64,000 nucleotides of DNA, taken from assembly GCF_004322855.1 (NCBI RefSeq), contig NZ_CP036402.1, forward strand, positions 2,294,001 to 2,358,000, written 5' to 3'. The notes beneath the pieces were generated by a model. That model did not search any database. It was given only the letters and a program-made list of their open reading frames with translations, and was not told the DNA's origin. The stretch comes from Egibacter rhizosphaerae. Lineage in GTDB: Bacteria > Actinomycetota > Nitriliruptoria > Euzebyales > Egibacteraceae. Shown one piece after another: positions 22,808 to 34,555 of this stretch (position 1 is its first letter; every line of letters begins with the position of its first letter). Position numbers and translations under genes: made by a program.

Positions 22808-25366
22808 TTAGGAGCCCTCTTCGGGCTCGTCGGGCTCGACCACCGGCGCGACAGACGCCACGTGCGCACCGTCGGTGGGCGTCATGACGCGGACCCCCTG
22901 GGTCGCACGCCCCGTCGGCCGGATGTCCTTCACATCCATGCGGATGATCGTCCCCTGATCGGTCACGATGAAGATCTCTTGCTCGTACGCTGCCACGAGT
23001 GCGCCGACGAGGCCGCCCCGCGCGTCGGTCAGCTGCGCGGTCTTGACGCCCTTGCCCCCGCGGCGTTGCAGCGGGTACCGCTCGAGCGGGGTTCGCTTGC
23101 CGTACCCCTCCTCGGTGACGACGAGCAACTGCCCGTCGTCCACGGCCTTCGTCAGGGCGAGGACCTCGTCGTTCGCCGACAGCTCCACGCCGCGGACCCC
23201 GGTCGTGTCACGGCCCATCGGGCGCGCATCGCTCTCGTGGAACCGGATGGCCATCCCGCGTCGGGACACCAGGACGAGTTCGTCGTTCCCCTCGGTCACC
23301 TGCACCCCGACGAGCTCGTCCCCCTCACGCAGGTTGATGGCGATCAGTACCTGCCGCGGGGAATCGTACTCCGCGAGCCGCGTGCGCTTCACCATCCCTT
23401 GACGCGTGGTGAAGACGAGGTAGCGCTCGTCCTGGGTGGACAGTTCCGGAAGATCGACCACCCGGGCGATCTCCTCCCCGGGCTCGAGCGCGAGGCCCTC
23501 GACGTTCGCGACGTGCGTCCCCCGCGCGGTCCGGGACTTCTCGGGGATCCGCCACGTCTTCACCCGGTAGACGCGTCCCTGGCTGGTGAAGAACAGCAGC
23601 CAGTTGTGCGTCGAGGTGATGAGCACGTCGCTGACGATGTCGTCGGCTTTGAGGCTCGTGCCCGCCACACCCTTGCCCCCGCGACGCTGAGTGCGGTACT
23701 CGCTGGCTCGGGTCCGCTTGACGTAGCCCACATCGGTGAGGGTGACGACGACCTCCTCGACCGGCACGAGATCCTCGTCGTCGAGGTCCCCGCCCCCGGG
23801 CACGATGCGCGTGCGCCGGGGGTCGGCGTAGTCGCTCCGGATCTCGCCGAGCTCGGTGCGGATGATCTCCTTGATTCGCTCGGGGCGCGCGAGGATGTCG
23901 CGCAGGTCGGCGATGCGCGCCTGCAGCTCCTCGTACTCGTCGATGATCCGCTGGCGTTCCAGTTGGGCGAGTCGCCGCAGCTGCATGTCGAGGATCGCGC
24001 GCGCCTGCACCTCGCTGAGCTCGTAGGTCTCCTGCAACTGGGTGAGGGCGGCATCGGCGCTGGCCGCGTTGCGGATCAGCTCGATCACGTCGTCGAGGTT
24101 GTCGAGGGCGACCATGAGGCCCTCGAGGACGTGCGCCCGCTCCTCGGCCTTGCGCAGTCGGTACTCGGTGCGCCGGCGGATGATCTCGAGCTGGTGATCG
24201 ATGTAGGCCTGGATCGTGTCCTTCAGCGACAGCGTCCGCGGCACGTCGTCGACCAGCGCGAGGTTGATGACCCCGAAGCTCTCCTGCAGCTGGGTCATCT
24301 TGAAGAGCTGGTTCAGTACCACCTGCGGGTTGGCGTCGCGCTTCAACTCGATGACCAGCCGGATGTCGCGCTTGGACTCGTCGCGCAGGTCACGGATGCC
24401 GGGAATGCGCTTGTCCCGCACCAGGTCGGCGATCTTCATCGCGAGGTTGGCCTTGTTGACCTGGTAGGGCAGCTCCGTCACGACGATCCGTGTGCCCGGG
24501 TTCTTGGCGTTCGGGCCGTCCTCCTCGATCTCGGTCACCGCGCGCATCCGGATCGTGCCGCGGCCGGTCTCGTAGGCCTGGCGGATCCCGGCGGTGCCGA
24601 GGATGTAGGCACCGGTCGGGAAGTCGGGCCCGGACACGTACTGCATGAGCCCATCCAGGTCGATCTCCGGGTCGTCGAGCTGGGCGATGACCGCATCGAC
24701 CACCTCACCCAGGTTGTGCGGCGGCGTGTTCGTCGCCATGCCGACCGCGATGCCCGCCGAGCCGTTGACGAGCAGGTTCGGGAACCGGCTCGGCAGGACG
24801 ACCGGTTCCTCCTCCTCCCCGTCGTAGTTGTCGATGAAGTCGACGGTCTCCTCGTCGATGTCGCGCAGGAGCTCCATCGCGATCGGCGCGAGCCGTGCCT
24901 CCGTGTAGCGCATCGCCGCGGGGGGATCGCCGTCGATCGAGCCGAAGTTCCCGTGCCCGTCGATCAGGGGGTAGCGGATCGCCCAGGGCTGTCCCATGCG
25001 CACGAGCGCGTCGTAGATCGCCGAGTCCCCGTGGGGGTGGTACTTCTTCATCACGTCGCCGACCGCCGACGCGGCCTTGCGATGCTGCGTGCCCGCGCGC
25101 AGCCCGCCCTCGTACATCGAGTAGAGGATGCGTCGATGCACGGGCTTGAGGCCGTCACGCACGCTCGGGAGCGCACGCCCGACGATGACGCTCATCGCGT
25201 AGTCGAGGTACGAGCGGCTGAGCTCGTCCTCGATCTCGACCGGTTCCACGTGTAACGCCACGCCGTCACCCGCGGACTCGGCCGTGGCCGGGCTCGCGGT
25301 CACCGGCTCCGCCCCGTCGGGGGGCGGGGTCGGCTCGTCGTCGGTGGGGGGATGTTCGTCGCTCAC
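22808..25366 (-). CDS. gyrA: DNA gyrase subunit A
   Basis: 852 residues from GTG 25364-25366. The breakage-reunion domain carries the catalytic Tyr in [10 protein letters not shown] and the quinolone-resistance region [14 protein letters not shown]. That region has Ser and Asp at the positions usually mutated in resistance, so it reads as a sensitive-type sequence. The C-terminal wrapping domain contains the GyrA box [10 protein letters not shown] plus a second QRRGGKGV copy near the start of the domain. With GyrB it introduces negative supercoils. The gene follows gyrB by 87 bp on the same strand. Positions 25243-25256 resemble a parS site with one mismatch. Confidence 0.98.
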   Translation of the reverse strand: MSDEHPPTDDEPTPPPDGAEPVTASPATAESAGDGVALHVEPVEIEDELSRSYLDYAMSVIVGRALPSVRDGLKPVHRRILYSMYEGGLRAGTQHRKAASAVGDVMKKYHPHGDSAIYDALVRMGQPWAIRYPLIDGHGNFGSIDGDPPAAMRYTEARLAPIAMELLRDIDEETVDFIDNYDGEEEEPVVLPSRFPNLLVNGSAGIAVGMATNTPPHNLGEVVDAVIAQLDDPEIDLDGLMQYVSGPDFPTGAYILGTAGIRQAYETGRGTIRMRAVTEIEEDGPNAKNPGTRIVVTELPYQVNKANLAMKIADLVRDKRIPGIRDLRDESKRDIRLVIELKRDANPQVVLNQLFKMTQLQESFGVINLALVDDVPRTLSLKDTIQAYIDHQLEIIRRRTEYRLRKAEERAHVLEGLMVALDNLDDVIELIRNAASADAALTQLQETYELSEVQARAILDMQLRRLAQLERQRIIDEYEELQARIADLRDILARPERIKEIIRTELGEIRSDYADPRRTRIVPGGGDLDDEDLVPVEEVVVTLTDVGYVKRTRASEYRTQRRGGKGVAGTSLKADDIVSDVLITSTHNWLLFFTSQGRVYRVKTWRIPEKSRTARGTHVANVEGLALEPGEEIARVVDLPELSTQDERYLVFTTRQGMVKRTRLAEYDSPRQVLIAINLREGDELVGVQVTEGNDELVLVSRRGMAIRFHESDARPMGRDTTGVRGVELSANDEVLALTKAVDDGQLLVVTEEGYGKRTPLERYPLQRRGGKGVKTAQLTDARGGLVGALVAAYEQEIFIVTDQGTIIRMDVKDIRPTGRATQGVRVMTPTDGAHVASVAPVVEPDEPEEGS
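25243..25256. promoter_or_regulatory. parS-like palindrome with one mismatch, inside gyrA
   Basis: GTTCCACGTGTAAC differs by one base from the perfect parS-type palindrome GTTCCACGTGGAAC found at 36377, 36532 and 39965. It could be a weak ParB site or a chance match. It lies within about 11 kb of the perfect sites, as parS clusters often do. Confidence 0.35.
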
Positions 25367-25453
25367 GGTCTCACGTCCCGGTCGAGAAGGAAGCGGTCAC
25401 TGACGGCAGCGGAGCGCGCGGCGACGACCGTGGCGGTCGTCGACCGAGCCCCC

Positions 25454-27484
<2,031 letters not shown>

Positions 27485-27760
27485 TCAGCGTGCTCCTCTC
27501 GGTGGGCATCGCACCGGCAGGGGCCGGTGGGCAGGCGGCGCGCGCGCCGCTCGACCGGGTGGGAAAGGGTGGCAGCCGCGCGCGGTAGGGCTGCGCGGCC
27601 GTTCCCAGGGCGCGGGAATCGCAGCGACCCTGGCCACCCCACCAGACTACCACAGCGTCACTTCGGCCGGCTCGTGGCTCCACAGCGCGTTTGTGCAGGT
27701 CAAGGAGCTACGCGATGCACTGGGGTGACCTGCCCGATACGCCGGAACGTCACGAATCGG

Positions 27761-28162
27761 TCATCGGCGGCGCGACCGCTCGTCCCCGAGGACGGTGACG
27801 TGCACCTTGGTGACCAGCTCAGCGCCCAATGCCGTGTTCAGTCGCTGGGTGAGATCGCCGGTGAGATAGCGCACTTGCGTGGCCCAGACGGCCGAGTCCG
27901 CCTGCAGCACGAGCACGCCGCCGTGCAACCGCAACGGCTGCACGTGGCGCGCGAGATCGCCACCCACCGTGGTCTCCCACACGTCGTGCACGCGCGCGCC
28001 CTGGAGACGCTCGCTCCAACCGTGGTCGCGCACCACCTGCTCCAGGGCGTCCGCCAATGCCCCCGGGAGCCGGCGGCGACCCGCCTCCGGATCGGCGTCG
28101 TCGCCGAGCCGGTCACGCCCGAGATGGTCCCGATGGCGGCGAGGCCGGTCGCCGGTGCTCAC
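27761..28162 (-). CDS. dciA: DciA-like DUF721 protein (helicase loader candidate)
   Basis: 133 residues with a basic N-terminus and a C-terminal DUF721 domain of KH-like fold: WSERLQGARVHDVWETTVGG, VQPLRLHGGVLVLQADSAVW, ATQVRYLTGDLTQRLNTALG. DciA proteins load the replicative helicase DnaB in bacteria that lack DnaC or DnaI. The position between recF and gyrB is standard for actinobacteria. The ATG at 28160-28162 overlaps the recF stop codon by four bases, so it is coupled to recF. Confidence 0.88.
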   Translation of the reverse strand: MSTGDRPRRHRDHLGRDRLGDDADPEAGRRRLPGALADALEQVVRDHGWSERLQGARVHDVWETTVGGDLARHVQPLRLHGGVLVLQADSAVWATQVRYLTGDLTQRLNTALGAELVTKVHVTVLGDERSRRR

Positions 28163-29364
28163 CCGGCCTCCCGGTTCACCGTCGAGGGAGCGGCGGCGCC
28201 GTCGGGAGCCTGCACCGTGCCACCCCGGACCCGGAACCTCGGCCCCGAGACGGGCACGTCCTCGTCCACGGCAGCGGTGATGAGCACCTGGCCGAAGGTG
28301 TGGCAGCGGGCTGCCAGCCGCGCGCGCCGTAACGCGTCGAGTTCGGCGAACACGTCGTCGAGGAGCACCACCGGCTCATCACCGATCTCGCGGAGCACCT
28401 CGTGGCTCGCGAGCCGGAGTGCGAGAGCGAGGGACCACGCCTCCCCGTGACTCGCGTAGCCCTTCGCCGGGAGGTCCCCGACCGCGAGGCGCAACTCGTC
28501 CCGGTGGGGGCCAGCCAGGGTCGTGCCTCGCTCCCGTTCCTCCTCGACGCGAGCTGCGAGTCCCTGGGCGAGCTCGTCCGCGAGCTCGCTGGGATCGGGG
28601 ACACCCGCCTCGGGGACCCCCGTGATTCGCCGACCCGTGGACAGCTCGTACTCGAGCGTGATCTCACTCGCCGCGTCCACCGGGGCATCGTCGGCCGGGT
28701 CGTCGGGAGCGACCAGGGCGCGATAGGCCTCGGCGGTCGGGCGGGCGAGCGCGTGCACCACCGCGATGCGCGCAGCGAGGAGCGCGGAGGCGGATCGGGC
28801 GAGCGCGTCCGTCCACGCATCGAACGAGGGGTCCAGCCCCGCACCGCGGCGGCGGCTGTCCTTGAGGAGTGCGTTGCGCTGCCGCAGGGAGCGCTCGAAG
28901 TCCTGGCGAGCCGCGAGGTACGCGGGACGCCGTTGAGCGAGCAGGTCGTCCAAGAAGCGCCGACGGTCGGAAGGGTCCCCTCGCACGAACGAGAGGTCCT
29001 CGGGAGCGAACAACACCGCTCGGACGACCCCGACCGCGTCGCGCACCCGGGGTTGGCCCTGACCGTCGACCTGGACCCGATTGCGGCCCCGTGGCCGCAG
29101 CTCGAGCTCGACGGTTCGCTCCCTCGCATCGTCGCCGACCACGCGCGCGCGGATCACGGCCGCGGAAGCGCCTTCCCGAACCAGCGGCCCGTCGTTGCTC
29201 ACCCGGTGGCTTCCGCCCGTGGCCAGGTAATGGACCGCCTCGAGGAGGTTCGTCTTGCCCTGGGCGTTCGGGCCGACGAGCACGGACGGCCCCTGCTCGA
29301 AGGAAGCCTCCGCCTGCTCGTAGTTGCGGAAGTCGGAGAGATGCAGCCAGGAAAGCCGCGCCAC
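28159..29364 (-). CDS. recF: DNA replication and repair protein RecF
   Basis: 401 residues. An SMC-like ATPase: the Walker A motif is GPNAQGKTNLLEAVHYLATG, the ABC-type signature region lies in the last third (SHGEAWSLALALRLASHEVL), and the Walker B motif is VVLLDDVFAELDALRRARL. RecF with RecO and RecR loads RecA at gaps and helps restart forks. It begins 5 bp after dnaN on the same strand and overlaps dciA at its end. Length and motifs are normal. Confidence 0.97.
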   Translation of the reverse strand: MARLSWLHLSDFRNYEQAEASFEQGPSVLVGPNAQGKTNLLEAVHYLATGGSHRVSNDGPLVREGASAAVIRARVVGDDARERTVELELRPRGRNRVQVDGQGQPRVRDAVGVVRAVLFAPEDLSFVRGDPSDRRRFLDDLLAQRRPAYLAARQDFERSLRQRNALLKDSRRRGAGLDPSFDAWTDALARSASALLAARIAVVHALARPTAEAYRALVAPDDPADDAPVDAASEITLEYELSTGRRITGVPEAGVPDPSELADELAQGLAARVEEERERGTTLAGPHRDELRLAVGDLPAKGYASHGEAWSLALALRLASHEVLREIGDEPVVLLDDVFAELDALRRARLAARCHTFGQVLITAAVDEDVPVSGPRFRVRGGTVQAPDGAAAPSTVNREAG

Positions 29365-29369
29365 CGGGA

Positions 29370-30497
29370 CTACACCCGCACGGGCATCAGCAGGTACAGC
29401 AGATCCCCGTCGCGGCTGTCGTCGTCGTCCTGGTCCTCACCGGCGGGCCGGAGGACCGCGGGCTTGAGCTCGTCCCGGAACTCCAACTGAACCCGATCGG
29501 ACCGGAACGCGTCGAGCCCGTCGGTCAAGTACCGCGGGTTGAAGGCGATCTGCAACGGCTCCCCTTCGAGCTCTCCGGACAACGACTCCTCGGCCTCGCC
29601 GACCTCGCCGGACCCCGCGGTGACCCGCACGGTGTCCTCACTCAAGTGCAGTTGCACGGGGGTGGCCGTGGTGTTCGCGTCCCCGACCACGGCGACACGT
29701 CGCACGACCTCGGTCAAGGCGGCGCGATCAACCAACAACCGCCGATCGAATCCTTCGGGCAGCAACTGCCGGTAGTCCGGGAACTTGCCCTCGATGAGGC
29801 GGGTCGTCAGCCGTCGATCGCCCAGCGAGAACGTCACTTGCGACGGCTCGACGATGACGCGCACCTCGCCTCCCAAGCTCTCCGCGCTGCGTCGGGCCTC
29901 CTCAAGCGCGCGCCGGGGGACCAGCACGGTGCCGTCGGTCGCTTCCTCCCAGGGCAACGTGCGAACCGCCAGCCGATACGAGTCCGTGGCCGCGGCGATG
30001 ATTGTCCCGTCGCTCGCCTCGAGGTACACGCCGGTGAGCACCGGCCGCGCATCGTCGCTGCTCGCCGCCCGCGCGACCTGGCTGACCATGGCGGCGAAGT
30101 CGTCGGCCTTCATCACCGCAGGGGTGACGTCCTCGCTCGGTGCGGCGAGCGGGGGGTAGTCCTCGACGGGCATGAGGCGCAGCTCGAACCTGGCGCGACC
30201 GCATTCGAGCCGCAAGCGGTCGGAATCGACCTCGGCGCTGACTGCGGCATGCGGCAACGTGCGCACGACGTCCCCGAGAAGCCGTCCCGGGACGAGGGCA
30301 ACCCCCTCCCGTTCGGCCTGCACCGGGATCGACAACTCGCTGGAGATCTCGAGGTCGGTCGAGGCGAACTGCAAGCGGTCGCCGGTCACCTCCAGACGCA
30401 CCCCGGACAAGGCGGGCAGCGTCGCGCGTGCGCCGACGGTGCGCAGTGCCCAGCTGGATGCCTCGGCGAACTCGGCTCGCTCGGCTCGAAACTTCAT
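29370..30497 (-). CDS. dnaN: DNA polymerase III sliding clamp (beta subunit)
   Basis: 375 residues from ATG 30495-30497 behind GGGAGGC; a start at 30533 would add 12 residues and is not preferred. Three beta-clamp repeats can be followed (MKFRAERAEFAEASSWALRT at the start; RPVLTGVYLEASDGTIIAAA in the middle; QIAFNPRYLTDGLDAFRSDR near the end). A loop of Asp and Glu (PAGEDQDDDDSRDGD) replaces the short turn before the closing LLYLLMPVRV, which is the clamp partner-binding edge. The clamp tethers the polymerase and recruits repair enzymes. Confidence 0.97.
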   Translation of the reverse strand: MKFRAERAEFAEASSWALRTVGARATLPALSGVRLEVTGDRLQFASTDLEISSELSIPVQAEREGVALVPGRLLGDVVRTLPHAAVSAEVDSDRLRLECGRARFELRLMPVEDYPPLAAPSEDVTPAVMKADDFAAMVSQVARAASSDDARPVLTGVYLEASDGTIIAAATDSYRLAVRTLPWEEATDGTVLVPRRALEEARRSAESLGGEVRVIVEPSQVTFSLGDRRLTTRLIEGKFPDYRQLLPEGFDRRLLVDRAALTEVVRRVAVVGDANTTATPVQLHLSEDTVRVTAGSGEVGEAEESLSGELEGEPLQIAFNPRYLTDGLDAFRSDRVQLEFRDELKPAVLRPAGEDQDDDDSRDGDLLYLLMPVRV

Positions 30498-30797
30498 GGG
30501 GCCTCCCTGGGTGGGGCCGGGATGGTTGTCCACCGCTCGGCACCGGACCGGTCTCTACTCTTTGGAGGAATACATAAGACCGACGCCGTCGTCGGGGTCC
30601 GATCTTCCTGCGGATAACGGTCGTTTGTGCAGCGTAGAGGGATGGTGGCTTGTGGAAACGCTGCGGGCAAGTTTGTGGGCCTCCTGTGGGCTCGACCCGG
30701 TGGAGTTCCCATGACAACCTTGTGATTCTTGCTGGATGGGCAGTGTCCCCACAGCTGTCCACCCGTCGTCCGCCGTTCGTCCCCCGAATGTCCACAG
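30498..30797. other. Candidate oriC between dnaA and dnaN, with DnaA-box-like sites
   Basis: 300 bp without a gene in the position where actinobacterial origins usually lie. Sites resembling the TTGTCCACA box are TTGTCCACC at 30526-30534, TTGTGGAAA (the TTTCCACAA box reversed) at 30650-30658, CTGTCCACC at 30755-30763 and ATGTCCACA at 30788-30796, plus two TGTGGG cores near 30674 and 30685. The stretch at about 30551-30582 (CTCTTTGGAGGAATACATAA) is AT-rich for this genome and could serve as the unwinding element. Many sites differ by one base from the consensus. Confidence 0.6.
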
Positions 30798-32255
30798 CTA
30801 TCCCGCCGACTGCGCGCTGGTCTTGATGCGGCTGGTGAGCTCCTGGACCTGATCGTAGAGCGCGTGCCGCTCCTTCATCAGCCCGGCGACCTTGCGGTTG
30901 GCGTGCATGACGGTGGAGTGGTCGCGTCCGCCGAAGGCGTCACCGATCTTGGGCAGCGAGAGGTCGGTGAGCTCACGCGCGAGGTACATGGCCACCTGGC
31001 GGGCGTTGACCAGCTGGCGGGTGCGGCTGCTGGAGCAGAGCTCCTCGACGGTCATGCCGAAGTAGCGCGCGGTCTCGGACATGATCAGGCTGACGCTCAC
31101 CTCGTTGGTGCTGGTCTCCGGGAAGAGATCCTTCAGCACGGTCTGAGCGAGACCGAGCGTGGGTTCGGTCCCCTGCAGGGATGCGAAGGCGGTCACGCGG
31201 ATGAGCGCCCCCTCGAGCTCGCGGATGTTCGAACTGATCCGGTTCGCGATGAGCTCGAGGACCTCGGGGGGCACGTGGAGGTGCTCCTGGGCCGACTTCT
31301 TGCGAAGGATCGCCAGGCGCGTCTCGAGGTCGGGGGGCTGGATGTCGGTGATCAACCCCCACTCGAAGCGGGTGCGCAGCCGTTCCTCGAGCTGGCCCAT
31401 CTGCTTGGGCGGGCGGTCCGAGGAGATGACGATCTGCTTCTCCGCGTTGTGTAGGGCGTTGAACGTGTGGAAGAACTCCTCCTGGGTCCGTTCCCGCGTC
31501 GCGAGGAACTGCACGTCGTCGATGAGGAGGACCTCGACGTCGCGGTACCGCCGCTGGAAGGGCACTTGGCGGCCGTTGGAGATCGCGTCGATGAACTCGT
31601 TCGTGAACTGTTCGCTCGTGACGTAGCGCACCCGCAGGCGGGGATAGAGGTTGACCGCGTAGTGCCCCACGGCCTGGAGCAGGTGCGTCTTGCCCAGGCC
31701 GGCCCCGCCGTAGACGAACAGGGGGTTGTAGGCCTTGGCGGGAGCTTCCGCGACCGCGAAGGCCGCCGCGTGGGCGAAGCGATTGCTGGCCCCGATCACG
31801 AAGCGGTCGAACGTGTACTTGTCGTTGAGGGGCGGACCGGCCGTCTGTTGAGAGGGGAACGCCTCCGGACCGGGTTCGCTCCCCTGCTCGGACCGCGCGG
31901 CCCTGGGTTCCAGGGCGGGGCCGTCGGCCGGGGAGCGATCGGCGTCCGACGGGGCGCTGGCGTCTGGCGACTGGGACGCCTCGGGTGCGGGAGCGGCGCG
32001 CACCGTGATGACGACCTCGACCGACTCACCGGCCGCGTGCGACAGCGCGGAGCGCAGCGTGTCGCCGTACCGCAGGTCGAGTTGCTCCCGGGCGAAGGGA
32101 TGCGGAGCGGCGAGGTAGACCGTGCCGTGGCTGAAGCCCACGGGCTCGGTCTCGGCGAGCCAGGTGCGCTGGGCGGCGCCGGTCAGCTCGTGCTGGAGAT
32201 GCTCCAGCGAACGGCGCCACAGGTCAGCGAGGTCGATCACGGCAGCATCAGACAT
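30798..32255 (-). CDS. dnaA: Chromosomal replication initiator DnaA
   Basis: 485 residues from ATG 32253-32255, behind GAGAGGA. Domain I (residues 1 to about 85) has [20 protein letters not shown], and a Pro/Ala/Asp-rich linker follows. The AAA+ domain carries Walker [12 protein letters not shown], Walker [10 protein letters not shown], and the arginine-finger region with [14 protein letters not shown]. Domain IV ends with the DnaA-box-binding signature [15 protein letters not shown]. DnaA unwinds oriC and is probably autoregulated by boxes both upstream (32462) and downstream (30526-30796) of its gene. Confidence 0.98.
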   Translation of the reverse strand: MSDAAVIDLADLWRRSLEHLQHELTGAAQRTWLAETEPVGFSHGTVYLAAPHPFAREQLDLRYGDTLRSALSHAAGESVEVVITVRAAPAPEASQSPDASAPSDADRSPADGPALEPRAARSEQGSEPGPEAFPSQQTAGPPLNDKYTFDRFVIGASNRFAHAAAFAVAEAPAKAYNPLFVYGGAGLGKTHLLQAVGHYAVNLYPRLRVRYVTSEQFTNEFIDAISNGRQVPFQRRYRDVEVLLIDDVQFLATRERTQEEFFHTFNALHNAEKQIVISSDRPPKQMGQLEERLRTRFEWGLITDIQPPDLETRLAILRKKSAQEHLHVPPEVLELIANRISSNIRELEGALIRVTAFASLQGTEPTLGLAQTVLKDLFPETSTNEVSVSLIMSETARYFGMTVEELCSSSRTRQLVNARQVAMYLARELTDLSLPKIGDAFGGRDHSTVMHANRKVAGLMKERHALYDQVQELTSRIKTSAQSAG

Positions 32256-32461
32256 TGACGGTCCTCTCGTCCGGCCGCGGAGCGCGCCGCGTGCAGGGGG
32301 GCGGGCGGTCGAACGCGAGCCCCGAGGGCTCGGTGGGTTGCGTGCGGGTGAGGTGTGCGGAGTGGGAGGCGGTCGAGACGGATCGCGAGGGTGCCACCGA
32401 CGATCCGGCGACCGGTGTGGTGGCGAGGGAGGCGGTGTTGGAGGCCAGCAACGCGAGAAGG

Positions 32462-32482
32462 TTGTCCACAAGCTGATCCACA
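32462..32482 (+). promoter_or_regulatory. Pair of DnaA boxes upstream of dnaA
   Basis: TTGTCCACA followed three bases later by TGATCCACA. The first is a perfect match to the actinobacterial consensus, the only one I find in the window. Placed about 210 bp before the dnaA start codon, it may serve in initiation or autorepression. Confidence 0.7.
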
Positions 32483-32825
32483 CATGTGGAAGGGCGCTCC
32501 TCATTCGCGGTGGTCTCGTCGCTACCGGTGCACCGGTGTGCGGCGGCTCCGTACCGCCGTGGCACCAGGGAAGCGGGCACCACCGGGCCCCAGCCCGGAT
32601 CGTCGCTCGGAGCACCGTCGGGACGCAGCAAGCTGCATCACGCACGAGGCGTGGATCCCGCCGGCGTGCTCGATCGTTGCGTCGTGACCGAACCGTGACC
32701 GAGCGACCGGGACCTGCGCAGGAAGGCGGAGTATAGGAAGGCGCTTCGAGCGGGCGCAACCGGTTGAGGGCATTCGGTTGGGGATCGTGTGGCCTGGCTC
32801 TTTCGACCCTCGGAGTCCGTGCAGG

Positions 32826-32855
32826 TTGACGGTCCCGCCCGCGGGTGCGTACGAT
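32826..32855 (+). promoter_or_regulatory. Promoter of the rpmH-rnpA operon
   Basis: TTGACG (32826-32831) and TACGAT (32850-32855) are separated by 18 bp, close to the housekeeping sigma-70 consensus. The likely start site is about 120 bp before rpmH, leaving a leader of that length. Confidence 0.6.
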
Positions 32856-32980
32856 GGCTGCTTGGTGCGCGCGCCCTTTGATCAACCAGCGCCACCGAAG
32901 TCCACATGGGTCGACCGGTAGGCTCCGGGGTTGCGGCACCGGTCGATCCGCGCCGTTGCCCGTCTTGAAGCGAGCTAACC

Positions 32981-33115
32981 ATGAAACGCACGTATCAGCC
33001 GAAGGTCCGCCGTCGCAAGCGGCGCCACGGATTCCGCGCCCGTATGCGGACCCGCGAGGGCCGAGATACGATCCGTCGCCGGCGGGCCAAGGGTCGCCAG
33101 CGCCTGACGGCGTAG
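32981..33115 (+). CDS. rpmH: 50S ribosomal protein L34
   Basis: 44 residues, the canonical L34: [20 protein letters not shown], then a very basic tail ending in RQRLTA. It joins the large ribosomal subunit near the 23S rRNA core. Too short for long-ORF scans, but the sequence and its place between dnaA and rnpA are diagnostic. It is followed by rnpA after five bases. Confidence 0.98.
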   Translation: MKRTYQPKVRRRKRRHGFRARMRTREGRDTIRRRRAKGRQRLTA

Positions 33116-33120
33116 GCGCC

Positions 33121-33522
33121 ATGACTGCGGGGGAGGCCGGCCAAGGTGCCGGGGCGGGGGCAGTGATCGGGGCTCGGGCGCGCCACGCGCCCGCACGCCT
33201 CCGCCGGAGCGGCGAGGTTCGTGCGGTTCTTGCACGTCGGCAGCGGCGAACCGGGCGCTACATGGTCGTTCATGGACACGACCGGGGTGACAGTGCACCT
33301 CCGCGTGCCACGGTGGTGGCGGGCCGCAGAGTGGGGCGAGCGGTGGATCGCAACCGAGCGAAACGACGACTGCGGGCCGGGCTGCGCGAGGTCGGGGTGG
33401 AACCCGGGCACGACGTGGTGGTGGTCGCGCGACCCCGTGCGGTGACGGCACCCTTCAAGGGACTGTGCAGCGAGTTGGCTGCGCTCTTGCCAGGCGGACG
33501 AGATGGCGCACCAGACGATTGA
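33121..33522 (+). CDS. rnpA: Ribonuclease P protein component
   Basis: 133 residues from ATG 33121-33123. The conserved RNR motif is present as [20 protein letters not shown], preceded by the basic [20 protein letters not shown]. With the RNase P RNA (not in this window) it matures the 5' ends of tRNAs. The start is followed by a Gly/Ala-rich extension of about 15 residues not found in shorter homologues. The gene end overlaps the yidD start by 20 bases. Confidence 0.95.
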   Translation: MTAGEAGQGAGAGAVIGARARHAPARLRRSGEVRAVLARRQRRTGRYMVVHGHDRGDSAPPRATVVAGRRVGRAVDRNRAKRRLRAGLREVGVEPGHDVVVVARPRAVTAPFKGLCSELAALLPGGRDGAPDD

Positions 33523-33763
33523 CGAGCTTGGGCGCCCGCGCCCGTCGGCTCCCGCTCGCGTACTGCGTGGCGTGGTGCGCGTCTACCAGTTGATCCCGCG
33601 GGGCATGCCACGCTGTCGATTCGCGCCCACCTGTTCGGACTACGCGATGGAGGCGCTGGCCACGCACGGTGCCCGGCGCGGTTCGAGCCTGGTCGCGCGT
33701 CGCTTGGCGCGGTGTCACCCTTTCCATCCCGGCGGCATCGACCACGTCCCACCTCGCCGGTAG
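33503..33763 (+). CDS. yidD: Membrane protein insertion efficiency factor YidD
   Basis: 86 residues with the YidD signature: [34 protein letters not shown], then [14 protein letters not shown]. The Cys/Pro pattern and the closing CHPFxxGGxDxVP motif are invariant in the family. The protein is thought to help YidC or tRNA maturation at the membrane face. It overlaps rnpA by 20 bases and precedes yidC by 30 bp. Confidence 0.96.
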   Translation: MAHQTIDELGRPRPSAPARVLRGVVRVYQLIPRGMPRCRFAPTCSDYAMEALATHGARRGSSLVARRLARCHPFHPGGIDHVPPRR

Positions 33764-33793
33764 CCGCCCCCTCCACTCCGTAAGGAGACCGCA

Positions 33794-34555
33794 GTGCAGA
33801 TCTGGATCAGCCTCCTGGAAGGACTCGAGTCGGTCCTGCGGTTCTTCCAGAGCGTCATCGAGCCGGTGCTCCCTGCCTACTCGTGGGCGGTGGCGATCGT
33901 GCTGCTGACGGTGGCTGTGCGGGTCCTATTGTTGCCGCTGGCGGTCAAGCAGATCCGGTCGATGCGGGCCATGCAGCAGTTGCAGCCCGAGATGAAGAAG
34001 ATCCAGGAGAAGTACAAGGTCGACCGGTCCCTCATGAAGACGGACCCGGAGAAGTACAAGGCGAAGCGCCAGAAGCAGCAGGAAGCGATGATGGCGCTGT
34101 ACAAGGAGCACAACGTCAACCCCATGGCGGGGTGCTTGCCGCTCCTCCCTCAGATCCCCATCTTCATCGCGCTGTTCTGGGTCCTCGATTCCCGGAGCGC
34201 CCAGGTGCAGGTCGAGGAACTGGAAACGAGTGGGTTCATCCTTGTCGAGAGCCTCTCGGCGCGGGCCGCGGACGGCAACGGTATCGGAGCCCTCGTCCTG
34301 GTGGCGTTGATGGGCATCACGATGTTCCTGACACAGAAGACGATGATGGCGATGAACCCGCAGGCGGGGCAAAACCCGCAGCAGAAGATCCTGATGTACG
34401 TGTTGCCCCCGATGCTGACGATCTTCGCGTTCAACTTTCCGTCAGGTGTCGTGCTTTACTGGGTCACGACGAACCTATGGCAGATGGCGCAACAGTGGCT
34501 GATGCTTCGCAACGTCGGTCCACCCCCCGCCCAAGCGACCACGAAGCCGGCGTGA
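33794..34555 (+). CDS. yidC: Membrane protein insertase YidC
   Basis: 253 residues from GTG 33794-33796. Five membrane segments can be traced, starting with VLPAYSWAVAIVLLTVAVRV and including the conserved NPMAGCLPLLPQIPIFIALF loop region. The third helix is followed by a cytoplasmic Lys-rich hairpin (KKIQEKYKVDRSLMKTDPEK), expected for the insertase. It integrates small membrane proteins alone or with SecYEG. The last codons overlap the next gene's GTG start (GTGA). Confidence 0.95.
   Translation: MQIWISLLEGLESVLRFFQSVIEPVLPAYSWAVAIVLLTVAVRVLLLPLAVKQIRSMRAMQQLQPEMKKIQEKYKVDRSLMKTDPEKYKAKRQKQQEAMMALYKEHNVNPMAGCLPLLPQIPIFIALFWVLDSRSAQVQVEELETSGFILVESLSARAADGNGIGALVLVALMGITMFLTQKTMMAMNPQAGQNPQQKILMYVLPPMLTIFAFNFPSGVVLYWVTTNLWQMAQQWLMLRNVGPPPAQATTKPA

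Larger units (their letters stand above)
32256..32980. other. dnaA-rpmH intergenic region with exact DnaA box
   Basis: 725 bp between two diverging genes. It contains the exact box TTGTCCACA at 32462-32470 and TGATCCACA at 32474-32482, followed by CATGTGGAAG in the opposite sense, so three sites sit within about 30 bp. A sigma-70-like promoter for rpmH lies at 32826-32855. Gene orientation switches here from mainly minus to mainly plus, so it is either the origin itself or one half of a bipartite origin. The rest shows no gene. Confidence 0.55.

Noticed and set aside
27695-27733. 8-bp inverted repeat GCAGGTCA / TGACCTGC upstream of gyrB
   Set aside because: The arms are short, the 23-bp spacing is large and there is no T-run, so it is not claimed as a terminator or operator.
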